From a bacterium (lineage in GTDB: Bacteria > SZUA-79 > Acidulodesulfobacterales > Acidulodesulfobacteraceae), in contig JAJZYC010000006.1 in NCBI GenBank assembly GCA_021806125.1, forward strand, positions 1-24,964: a stretch of DNA of 24,964 nt, written 5' to 3'. The notes under the pieces are model-generated. The model saw only the letters and a list, made by a program, of their open reading frames with translations. It ran no database searches and was not told where the DNA came from. A program made the translations under genes and the position numbers. Shown here piece by piece: positions 8,905 through 15,882 of the stretch (within the stretch, counting starts at the first letter, position 1; every line of letters begins with the position of its first letter).

Positions 8905-9073
8905 AATCCCGATTTAGAAAAATATTTATATGGGCTGCCTGAATTACTTGATAATGTCATTGCGAGGAGTCGGATACGACGAAGCAATCCCCGTCGAAGA
9001 TTGCTTCGTCGTCTCCGACTCCTCGCAATGACGGGATATTAGAATTCATTAAATATTTTTCTAAATCGGGATT
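8905..9073. repeat. Outer 24-bp inverted repeat enclosing a second palindrome
   Basis: Arms at 8905-8928 and 9050-9073 are exact reverse complements of 24 bases, beginning AATCCCGATTTAG. They enclose a different, GC-richer palindrome at 8956-9032. The outer arm begins 10 bases beyond the dppC-like stop. The pair could be the ends of a small mobile element or the stem of an older structure split by insertion of the inner repeat. Confidence 0.85.
8956..9032. repeat. Palindromic element of the GTCATTGCGAG...GAAGCAATC type
   Basis: Arms 8956-8989 and 8999-9032 are 34 bases each with one mismatch, separated by 9 bases. The sequence matches the common intergenic palindrome that begins GTCATTGCGAGG and has GAAGCAATC towards the centre. 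It sits inside the 24-bp inverted repeat. Related copies occur at 11032-11070, 11378-11501 and 20904-20956. Confidence 0.88.
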
Positions 9074-9083
9074 TGGGTTCGCC

Positions 9084-9920
9084 TTATCTTTCTCCCGAAT
9101 ATCTCGGGTCCAATGCGTTCCTTACGGCTTCTCCTATTAGGTTAAAGCTCAGCACCGTCAATAATATCGCAATTCCCGGGAAAAGCGTAAGCCACCATGC
9201 TACCATTATATAAGTTTTCCCTCTCGACAGCATTCCGCCCCAGCTTGCCGTCGGGGGCATTATGCCTATTCCTAGAAAGGCGAGAGACGCTTGGATAAGG
9301 ATTGCGCCTGCAACTCCTAGCGTCGCCGAAACCAAAATCGGCGCGACGGTATTAGGCAGAATTTCAAAAAACATAATATAGGAATCGGACGCACCCGCCG
9401 CCTTTGCCGCAAGGACATAGTCCTTTTCCCTGTTCTGCGTAAATTCAGCCCTTATAATCCTCGCAATCCCCATCCACGACGTCAAACCTATAATTATCAT
9501 TATATTAATAATGGACGGCTTCAGTATCGCGCTAATAGCAAGTATCAGGAAAAAAGAGGGAAACGTCAGCATAATGTCCACAAATCTCATCAGAATACTG
9601 TCTGTTACGCCCCCGTAATAACCTGCATAAGCTCCGATAAAAATTCCTATGAACAATGACAGCGAAACGGCGATAAAACCCACTTCTATCGAAATCCTTG
9701 CGCCGAAAATAAGCCGGGACAGGATATCCCTGCCAAGCTGGTCGGTTCCAAGCAGATGAGCCGGATTAGGCGGCTGCAAAACAGCGTTTACGTCTATCTT
9801 ATCTGGATTATAGGGCGATATATAAGGCGCGAAAACGGCCGCGATTATAACGAACATTATAAAAATAAAAGAAATCAGGGCTAGCTTATTTTTTTTAAAA
9901 GCATTAATAATTTCGTTCAT
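9084..9920 (-). CDS. Peptide/nickel-type ABC transporter permease, DppC/OppC family
   Basis: A 278-residue inner-membrane permease subunit of a peptide, nickel or similar ABC importer. It has the short OppC N-terminal segment (first membrane helix about 14-34), the LLGTDQLGRDILSRLIFGAR motif near 56-75 that marks DppC/OppC proteins, and five further hydrophobic segments. The EAA loop contacting the ATPase reads AAKAAGASDSYIMFFEILPN near 167-187. It normally pairs with a DppB-type permease, two ATPases and a binding protein. Here the DppB-like gene lies head to head rather than upstream in the same operon, and no ATPase or binding protein is in the window. The substrate cannot be told from the sequence. 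No clear ribosome site precedes the ATG. Confidence 0.9.
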   Translation of the reverse strand: MNEIINAFKKNKLALISFIFIMFVIIAAVFAPYISPYNPDKIDVNAVLQPPNPAHLLGTDQLGRDILSRLIFGARISIEVGFIAVSLSLFIGIFIGAYAGYYGGVTDSILMRFVDIMLTFPSFFLILAISAILKPSIINIMIIIGLTSWMGIARIIRAEFTQNREKDYVLAAKAAGASDSYIMFFEILPNTVAPILVSATLGVAGAILIQASLAFLGIGIMPPTASWGGMLSRGKTYIMVAWWLTLFPGIAILLTVLSFNLIGEAVRNALDPRYSGER

Positions 9921-10037
9921 AGTTCTAAGGCATAAATTTTATAAATAAAAATTTTAATATTAATTCAGGGATATTATAATATATAATATATTTTTATAAA
10001 ATAATTTATTTAAAACCCCGATAAAACATAAGCCGTT
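9921..10037. promoter_or_regulatory. AT-rich divergent promoter region between dppC-like and dppB-like genes
   Basis: This 117-base gap must hold start signals for both permease genes. It contains TATAAT on the plus strand at 9975-9980 and 9982-9987, and one on the minus strand at 9973-9978, inside a nearly pure A/T stretch. No convincing -35 box stands out for either direction, so exact promoters are uncertain. Confidence 0.4.
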
Positions 10038-11009
10038 ATGGGAATATACATAACTAAAAGAATTTTATTTATGATACCTATTTTAATAGGCATCACGTTA
10101 ATATCTTTTTTCGTCATACATCTTGCGCCGGGAAACCCGTTAACGGAACAGTTAGGCTTAAATCCGAGAGTGTCCGAATCTTCGAGGCTGATGCTTACAA
10201 AACTGTACGGCCTAAACAAGCCTCTTTTAACCCAGTATTTCGACTGGCTTAAAAGAATAACCACGCTGAACTTCGGCATTTCGTTTACCGCAAACCATGA
10301 GCCGGTAATAACGGAAATCCGAAGAACTATAGGCATCACGATTCTTATTAATTCTCTTGCCCTGATATTCATTTTTTTATTTTCCATCCCGCTGGGCGTG
10401 CTGTCGGCGGTAAAGCACGATTCTCTTTTCGATAAAATTACTACGGTTTTAGTATTCATAGGTTTTGCGGCGCCTTCTTTCTGGGTCGCTCTCCTGCTTA
10501 TTATATTTTTTGGAATAGACTTGCATATTTTGCCTATAGGCGGAATAACTTCCATGGGTTATAATTTTCTTTCGCCGCTCGAAAAAATAACCGATATTGC
10601 CGAACATCTTATAATGCCTGTGTTTGTTGCCGGATTCGGCGGAATAGCCGGCCTTTCCAGATATTTAAAAGGAAATATGCTGGAAGTTTACAGGCAGGAT
10701 TATATTACTACCGCGAGGGCAAAGGGGCTTAAAGAACGGACGGTCATCTATAAGCACGCTATGAAAAATGCTCTGATACCTTTTATAACTATACTCGGCT
10801 TAAGCGTTCCGGGGCTTATAGGCGGAAGCGTGATAATAGAAACTATATTCGACATAAACGGAATGGGCAGGCTTTTCTATCAGAGCGTCCTAGCCCGCGA
10901 TTATCCTACGATAATGGGAATATTAGTAATAGGCGCTGTCCTTACCCTTATCGGAAACCTTTTGGCCGATATAGCATATGCTCTGGTAGATCCAAGGCTA
11001 AGAAAGTAA
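10038..11009 (+). CDS. Peptide/nickel-type ABC transporter permease, DppB/OppB family
   Basis: A 323-residue inner-membrane permease subunit, partner type to DppC. It shows the DppB N-terminus (MGIYITKRILFMIPILIGIT), the periplasmic HLAPGNPL motif near 29-37, six hydrophobic segments and the EAA loop TARAKGLKERTVIYKHAMKN (about 225-244). The C-terminus ends in DIAYALVDPRLRK, the usual DppB ending. Length is typical. It diverges from the DppC-like gene across a 117-base AT-rich gap, which is not the usual order. The stop is followed by palindromic repeat material and the GIY-YIG gene. Substrate unknown; peptide, nickel or oligosaccharide transport are all possible. Confidence 0.9.
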   Translation: MGIYITKRILFMIPILIGITLISFFVIHLAPGNPLTEQLGLNPRVSESSRLMLTKLYGLNKPLLTQYFDWLKRITTLNFGISFTANHEPVITEIRRTIGITILINSLALIFIFLFSIPLGVLSAVKHDSLFDKITTVLVFIGFAAPSFWVALLLIIFFGIDLHILPIGGITSMGYNFLSPLEKITDIAEHLIMPVFVAGFGGIAGLSRYLKGNMLEVYRQDYITTARAKGLKERTVIYKHAMKNALIPFITILGLSVPGLIGGSVIIETIFDINGMGRLFYQSVLARDYPTIMGILVIGAVLTLIGNLLADIAYALVDPRLRK

Positions 11010-11031
11010 ATTAGTTGCCATTGCGGTATAA

Positions 11032-11070
11032 GTCATTGCTCCCGCGAAGCGACGCAACAATCTCCTGACT
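11032..11070 (+). repeat. Degenerate half-copy of the GTCATTGC...CAATCTC repeat
   Basis: The stretch begins GTCATTGCTCCCGCGAAGCG and ends CAACAATCTCCTGACT, a diverged version of the repeat found intact at 11378-11410. It ends two bases before the stop codon of the GIY-YIG gene, so repeat sequence flanks that gene on both sides. Confidence 0.6.
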
Positions 11071-11071
11071 A

Positions 11072-11362
11072 TTAGATAATACTGTTGTATAGATCATTCC
11101 AATCTGAATTAAAGGTATTAATTAATTCAATTTTTTTCTTTCTACTACCAGCTTTTATCTGTTTTTCTCTATTGATAGCATCGACTATATCTTCAAATAC
11201 TTCATAATATACCAATTTATTAAGATTGTAATTGCTGGTAAAACCTTTTATAATTTTATTTTTATGTTCGTAAATGCGTTTTGCTAAATTAGATGTTACT
11301 CCTGCGTAAAGAACATTATTATTTTTATTAGTCAATATGTATACATAACCGTTTTTATTCAT
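11072..11362 (-). CDS. Small GIY-YIG domain endonuclease-like protein (UPF0213/YhbQ-like)
   Basis: A 96-residue protein consisting of a single GIY-YIG domain. The signature reads YVYIL (6-10) followed by LYAGVT (18-23), then LAKRIYEH with the catalytic arginine R29, and the metal-binding glutamate E67 in NREKQIKAGSR. The same core cuts DNA in UvrC and in homing endonucleases; the role of stand-alone small members is not settled. The gene lies on the minus strand between convergent neighbours, with repeat sequence 2 bases past its stop and a compound palindrome starting 16 bases upstream of its ATG. No ribosome site is visible, and its start signals would have to lie in or beside the palindrome. 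Catalytic residues look intact. Confidence 0.85.
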   Translation of the reverse strand: MNKNGYVYILTNKNNNVLYAGVTSNLAKRIYEHKNKIIKGFTSNYNLNKLVYYEVFEDIVDAINREKQIKAGSRKKKIELINTFNSDWNDLYNSII

Positions 11363-11377
11363 ATTTTGTTAATAAGT

Positions 11378-11501
11378 ACTACGAGATTGCTTCGCTGCGC
11401 TCGCAATGACTGATGGAATTGTCATTGCGAGCATATCTTTGACTGCGTTTATAAAAGCCAACGGCTTTTATGCGGTCAAAGATGCGAAGCAATCTCGTAG
11501 T
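11378..11501. repeat. Compound palindrome: two inverted repeat copies, one carrying a nested hairpin
   Basis: A full copy in minus orientation (11378-11410) is followed, after 10 bases, by a plus copy (11421-11501). The outer 18-base ends (11378-11395 and 11484-11501) match exactly as inverted repeats. The plus copy is interrupted by a second palindrome at 11435-11483, with stems ATCTTTGAC/GTCAAAGAT and ATAAAAGCC/GGCTTTTAT around the loop AAC. The structure lies between the GIY-YIG start and the RND pump stop (11511). Confidence 0.85.
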
Positions 11502-11510
11502 CTGTAATAA

Positions 11511-14500
11511 CTATAAGGCGCTCCCCGACTCGTTTATGCCGCTTGCATTTTTATTTCCTTTGTGTAAATCTTTACCTATAAACATATATACGGTCGGAAC
11601 TACAAATATTGTTAGAAACGTACCTATGCCGAGTCCGGCGGCTATGACGAGACCTATATCGAACCTGCTGACCGCTCCGGCACCGGTAGCTATCAAAAGG
11701 GGCACTACCCCGAAAACCATTGCGGCAGTCGTCATCAGAATCGGCCTGAGTCTTATCGCCGAAGCCTGTTCTATGGCAGAACGCTTATCAATCCCTTCTT
11801 TCTGCAAATCGTTGGCAAACTTAGTAATCAGTATTCCGTGTTTACTGACAAGCCCTATAAGCGTTACGAGCCCTACTTCGGTATAAATATTTACCGTTGC
11901 AAAGCCTAAGCTTAAAAATATCAAAGCCCCCGTTAAAGACATAGGAACGCTTATCAGAATAATAAGGGGGTCGACGAAACTGTCGAATAGAGCGGCAAGA
12001 ATGAGATAAATAATTATCAGCGAAAAGAAAAATGTTACGAGCATAGCCGAACCTTCTTCGACGAACTGCCTGGACTGTCCCGCAAAATTATACGAAAATC
12101 CTTTAGGAAATATGTTCTTCGAAGTATTTTCCAGATAGCTTAAGGCCTGGCCGACGGTCACGCCCGGTTTGGTAACAGCGGATACCGTAACGGAATTTAA
12201 CTGGTTAAACTGATTTAAAGATTCCGGCACTACTACGGTTTTAATTTTTATGAAACTTGAAAGAGGCACCATATTGCCGTTCGAAGCCTGAACGTAATAA
12301 TTTTTCAACATATTCGGAGTAAATCTGTATTTCTGCAAAACCTGCGGTATGACTTTATAACTGTAGCCGTTTATCTCAAACCAGTTGACGTAATTTTCGC
12401 TCAGCATAGTCGAAAGCGTATTTCCTATTTCCTGCATATTAACTCCTATGCTCTGCGCTTTGCTCTTATCTATGGAAATTTTTAACTGAGGTTCGTCGTA
12501 TTTGAGGTCGCTGTCCATATATAAAAATAAGCCGCTTTGCATAGCTTTTTCCATTAGGCTGTCCGTAACGCCCATTAATTCGGCATAACTCGTAGTCGAG
12601 TTGACCACGAACTCCACCGGCAGGCCCTGGGAACCCGGAAGGCTCGGCAGGGCAAAAGCAACCAACTTTAAGCCCGCCACCGAATTTAATTTCTGCTGGA
12701 GAACCGGCGTAAGCTGCATCTGCGTCTTTTTTCTTTCGTCCCACGGTTTGAGTATTAAACCGGATATAAGGCTGTTATTGCCGGAAACTCCCAGCGCCAT
12801 AAAATAACGGTCCATTTCCGGGATAGAATTATATATGCCGCCCATTTGTTTTGCGTACATATTTAGATTTTTAAAAGTAGAAGTAGGCGAAGCGGTTCCC
12901 ATAACGAATATTACTCCCTGGTCTTCCGTAGGCGCCAGTTCGCTCTTTGTAGTTACGAAAAGGAAATACGCGCTGACAAGAACGACTGCTATAACTAAAG
13001 CCACAACCGGTTTATAATCAAGAATACTATGCAATATCTTAGAGTAAACCGTTTTGATTTTATCGAAAGAAACGTCTAAAAAGTGCGTAAATCCTCCCTT
13101 GCCCATATCTTCTTTAAGAAATTTAGAAGACATCATGGGAGAAAGAGTTAAAGCTATGATACCCGATATAAGAACGGCTCCGGCCAGCGAGAAAGCAAAC
13201 TCGGTAAACAGCGCTCCGGTCAGTCCTCCCATAAAACCTATAGGCAGGAAAACGGCTACGAGCGTAATGGACATGGCTATAACCGGTATGCCGAGTTCTC
13301 TTGCCCCTATAAGAGCGGCATCTATGGGTTTCTTGCCTTCTTCTATATGCCTGCTTACGTTTTCTACGACGATGATTGCGTCGTCCACGACTAGTCCGAT
13401 AGCCAGAACCATGGCGAGAAGGGTCAGCAAATTTATCGAATAATGCAGATAATACATAACAAACAGGTCGCCTATTATGGAAAGAGGTATCGCGATTACC
13501 GGAATTATAACGCTTCTTGCGGAGCCTAGAAACAAAAATATGACTATAATGACTATTATGAGAGTTTCTACGACTGCTTTTACGACTTCGTTAATGGAAC
13601 TGCTTATAAATACGGTTCTGTCGAACGCAACCCTGAGTTTTATGTGCGCCGGAAGCTGCTGTTTGAGCGACGGAAGTATTTTCCTGATGTTTTTGACTAC
13701 GGTCAGGGGATTGGCGGTAGGCGTAGTAAATATACCCATAACCACGGCTTTTTTCCCGTTCATTATATTGCCGGCGTCGTAACTTACCGAACCCATTTCG
13801 ACGGTGCCGATATCTTTGATTCTTATTAAAGTTCCGCCGTCGTTCGCCACGACTAAATTTTTAAACTGCTTTACGCTGTTAAGAAGGGTATCCGCCGATA
13901 TATTGACCTGTATATAATTCCCTTTGGTATATCCGTTAGACGATATATAGTTATTATTTGCAAGAGCCTGGGAAACTTCCACGGGCGTAACGTTAAATTC
14001 CGCCATTTTTTTAGGATTAAGCCATATCCTCATTCCGAACTGTTTGTTTCCATAAATCATAACCTGCCCTACGCCGTTTATCGCCTGAACTTTAGGCTGA
14101 ACCGCCCTCGTCAGATAGTCCGTCATCTGCGAACTGCTTAAGGAATTAGACGTAAATGCAAGATACAGATATGCCAGATTCGTCACGCTTGTTTTTGTGA
14201 TTACCGGAAGCTGTGACTGTTTAGGAAGCTGGTTCAGAACGGAATTTACCTGCGAAAGCACCTCTGCAAGGGCGGCGTTAGGGTCGTAATTAAGCTTCAT
14301 AAATACCATAATGGTGCTAACGCCTTCGGTGCTAGACGAGGTAATATAATCGATACCCTCCGAAGAAGCGATAGCCCTTTCTAGAGGCATAGTAATGAAA
14401 CCCTGCACCACGTTTGCGCTGGCCCCGGGATAAGCGGTTTGGACGGTTATCAGCGTATCTTTTACTTTCGGGTATTCTCTTACGGTAAGCTCGGACAAAG

Positions 14501-14582
14501 ACCTTGCGCCCAGAATTAAAATAATAAGGCTTAAGACTATCGCAAGAACCGGTTTTTTTATGAATACATCGGTAAAACTCAT
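11511..14582 (-). CDS. RND efflux pump inner-membrane transporter (AcrB/HAE1 type)
   Basis: A 1023-residue proton-driven resistance-nodulation-division exporter of the hydrophobe/amphiphile (HAE1) family, forming the inner-membrane part of a tripartite pump. The family start is present (MSFTDVFIKKPVLAIVLSL). The proton-relay aspartates of transmembrane helix 4 are D400 and D401 in IGLVVDDAIIVVEN, and GARELGIPVIAMSITLVAVFLPIGFMGG follows. Two large periplasmic loops (about 40-330 and 555-855) and twelve hydrophobic segments match the AcrB layout. It overlaps the adaptor gene in ATGA (14579-14582), so the two are translationally coupled. The outer-membrane factor is encoded divergently 170 bases upstream of the adaptor. 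Substrates cannot be predicted. Confidence 0.96.
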   Translation of the reverse strand: MSFTDVFIKKPVLAIVLSLIILILGARSLSELTVREYPKVKDTLITVQTAYPGASANVVQGFITMPLERAIASSEGIDYITSSSTEGVSTIMVFMKLNYDPNAALAEVLSQVNSVLNQLPKQSQLPVITKTSVTNLAYLYLAFTSNSLSSSQMTDYLTRAVQPKVQAINGVGQVMIYGNKQFGMRIWLNPKKMAEFNVTPVEVSQALANNNYISSNGYTKGNYIQVNISADTLLNSVKQFKNLVVANDGGTLIRIKDIGTVEMGSVSYDAGNIMNGKKAVVMGIFTTPTANPLTVVKNIRKILPSLKQQLPAHIKLRVAFDRTVFISSSINEVVKAVVETLIIVIIVIFLFLGSARSVIIPVIAIPLSIIGDLFVMYYLHYSINLLTLLAMVLAIGLVVDDAIIVVENVSRHIEEGKKPIDAALIGARELGIPVIAMSITLVAVFLPIGFMGGLTGALFTEFAFSLAGAVLISGIIALTLSPMMSSKFLKEDMGKGGFTHFLDVSFDKIKTVYSKILHSILDYKPVVALVIAVVLVSAYFLFVTTKSELAPTEDQGVIFVMGTASPTSTFKNLNMYAKQMGGIYNSIPEMDRYFMALGVSGNNSLISGLILKPWDERKKTQMQLTPVLQQKLNSVAGLKLVAFALPSLPGSQGLPVEFVVNSTTSYAELMGVTDSLMEKAMQSGLFLYMDSDLKYDEPQLKISIDKSKAQSIGVNMQEIGNTLSTMLSENYVNWFEINGYSYKVIPQVLQKYRFTPNMLKNYYVQASNGNMVPLSSFIKIKTVVVPESLNQFNQLNSVTVSAVTKPGVTVGQALSYLENTSKNIFPKGFSYNFAGQSRQFVEEGSAMLVTFFFSLIIIYLILAALFDSFVDPLIILISVPMSLTGALIFLSLGFATVNIYTEVGLVTLIGLVSKHGILITKFANDLQKEGIDKRSAIEQASAIRLRPILMTTAAMVFGVVPLLIATGAGAVSRFDIGLVIAAGLGIGTFLTIFVVPTVYMFIGKDLHKGNKNASGINESGSAL

Positions 14583-15712
14583 TTATTGCTCTCCTTGCCC
14601 TTATTTTTAACGCCGTTCGCTTTCCCGGCATTTCCTATGCCGTTTTCGATGATAACCGGCGCGCCGTTCCTGAGTTTAACCTGTCCGGCTGTAACGACTA
14701 TTGCTCCGGGTTTCAAACCTTTAGATATTACTGCCGTATCGCTTCTCTGCTGTCCTACGGTAACGTAATCGGTATTTGCTATATATTGACCGTTCTTCTT
14801 AACTACGACATAGATAAAATCCCCATAAGGATTATATGTTACCGCTGTAGCCGGAACCGTAACGACGTTATGTATTACCGGAAGGAAGACCCTTCCCGTA
14901 ACGAACATTCCCGGCCTTAAAATCAGAGCGCCGTTATCTATTATAACTCTGACGGTTATATTTCTGGAAACCGTATTTACGTCTATGCCTATAGTTTTTA
15001 TCCTGCCGGTAAAGGCCTTATGATATGAATCCAGTTCTACCTTAACCTTCTGATTTATTTTTAAACTGTGCAAATCGTTTTGCGGCATAGTAAAATCGAT
15101 ATAAATGGGATTGACGGAATAAAGCGGAATAATACTGGTTCCGGGCTGAATATACTGCCCAAGATTTACGGAACTTGAATTTCTTATTCCTACTATGCCT
15201 GAAAAAGGGGCTCTTACGGTCATATCGTTTATAACGACTTCCGTTTGATTTATTAACGCTTCGTTCTGCTTTAAAGTTGAGAGCATTTGAATATAAGACG
15301 CTTTGGAAACGGCATTTTTCTCGTAGGCTTTTTTATACTGCAGATAATTAAATTTATTAACGATTAATTGCGATTTATACTGTTTTAGCTGGGCAAGCTG
15401 AAGGGAATCGTCAAGGGTTGCCAAGAGCTGATTTTTATGAACAAATTCGCCGGATTTAAAATATATGCCTTTAACCTGTCCTGCCACCTGGGTCGTTACG
15501 TTAACCGAATTTATCGCCGTTACGTTCCCTATGGTATGAATATATGGCTGCCAGTCACCTATTTTGGAAACGGCTACGGATACCGAAGCGGGCGGATATT
15601 TCATCATTTTCATCATCTGCCCGTTTTTATAGCCTTTATATGCCTTGTATCCGAATATTCCGCCGAATATGACGGCTAAAACAAGAAATGCAATTATAAA
15701 TCTTTTAATCAT
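14579..15712 (-). CDS. RND efflux periplasmic adaptor (membrane fusion protein)
   Basis: A 377-residue periplasmic adaptor that links the RND transporter to the outer-membrane channel. An N-terminal hydrophobic segment (about 4-24) acts as anchor or uncleaved signal; there is no lipobox. The split biotinyl-lipoyl domain is seen in VTTQVAGQVKGIYFKSGEFV (about 72-91) and VRAPFSGIVGIRN (near 166-178), with a helical hairpin between them. Beta-barrel and membrane-proximal domains follow up to about residue 350. AAAGG at good spacing precedes the ATG. Family members such as MdtA, MexH and AcrA share this layout. It is first in a two-gene operon with the pump. Confidence 0.93.
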   Translation of the reverse strand: MIKRFIIAFLVLAVIFGGIFGYKAYKGYKNGQMMKMMKYPPASVSVAVSKIGDWQPYIHTIGNVTAINSVNVTTQVAGQVKGIYFKSGEFVHKNQLLATLDDSLQLAQLKQYKSQLIVNKFNYLQYKKAYEKNAVSKASYIQMLSTLKQNEALINQTEVVINDMTVRAPFSGIVGIRNSSSVNLGQYIQPGTSIIPLYSVNPIYIDFTMPQNDLHSLKINQKVKVELDSYHKAFTGRIKTIGIDVNTVSRNITVRVIIDNGALILRPGMFVTGRVFLPVIHNVVTVPATAVTYNPYGDFIYVVVKKNGQYIANTDYVTVGQQRSDTAVISKGLKPGAIVVTAGQVKLRNGAPVIIENGIGNAGKANGVKNKGKESNK

Positions 15713-15798
15713 AAAATTACCTTTATTTTAAATATTTAGATTTATATTTTATTTTAATCTGCCGGATTAATAAATTTACGTTTAGAGCAAAAAACCGA

Positions 15799-15828
15799 TT
15801 GACAATATGACTTTATAGTCAGTATAAT
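15799..15828 (+). promoter_or_regulatory. Sigma70-type promoter of the outer-membrane factor with operator-like palindrome
   Basis: TTGACA at 15799-15804 and TATAAT at 15823-15828 are perfect hexamers separated by 18 bases. The spacer contains the palindrome TGACT-TTAT-AGTCA at 15808-15821. A repressor bound there would block RNA polymerase; sites of this form are common for TetR- and MarR-type regulators of efflux genes. No regulator gene is adjacent. Confidence 0.75.
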
Positions 15829-15882
15829 TAGAATATAATAAATTCAAAATTCAGTCAATTAAAATTTTAATATTAAATTAAT

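Noticed and set aside
8956..9032. Palindrome considered as an ordinary intrinsic terminator of the dppC-like gene
   Set aside because: The stem is far longer than terminator stems, no T-tract follows on the transcribed strand, and related copies occur at other intergenic sites, so a dispersed repeat is the better description; a secondary termination role stays possible.
10010..10555. 181-codon minus-strand frame opposite dppB
   Set aside because: It lies antisense to a clear DppB permease and its translation has no family features; it is a shadow frame.
11072..11501. Group I intron or intein-associated homing endonuclease
   Set aside because: No intron core or split host gene is visible; the neighbouring dppB and RND genes are both complete.
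11470..11886. 138-codon plus-strand frame opposite the end of the RND pump
   Set aside because: It begins inside a palindromic repeat and runs antisense to conserved RND sequence; it is a shadow.
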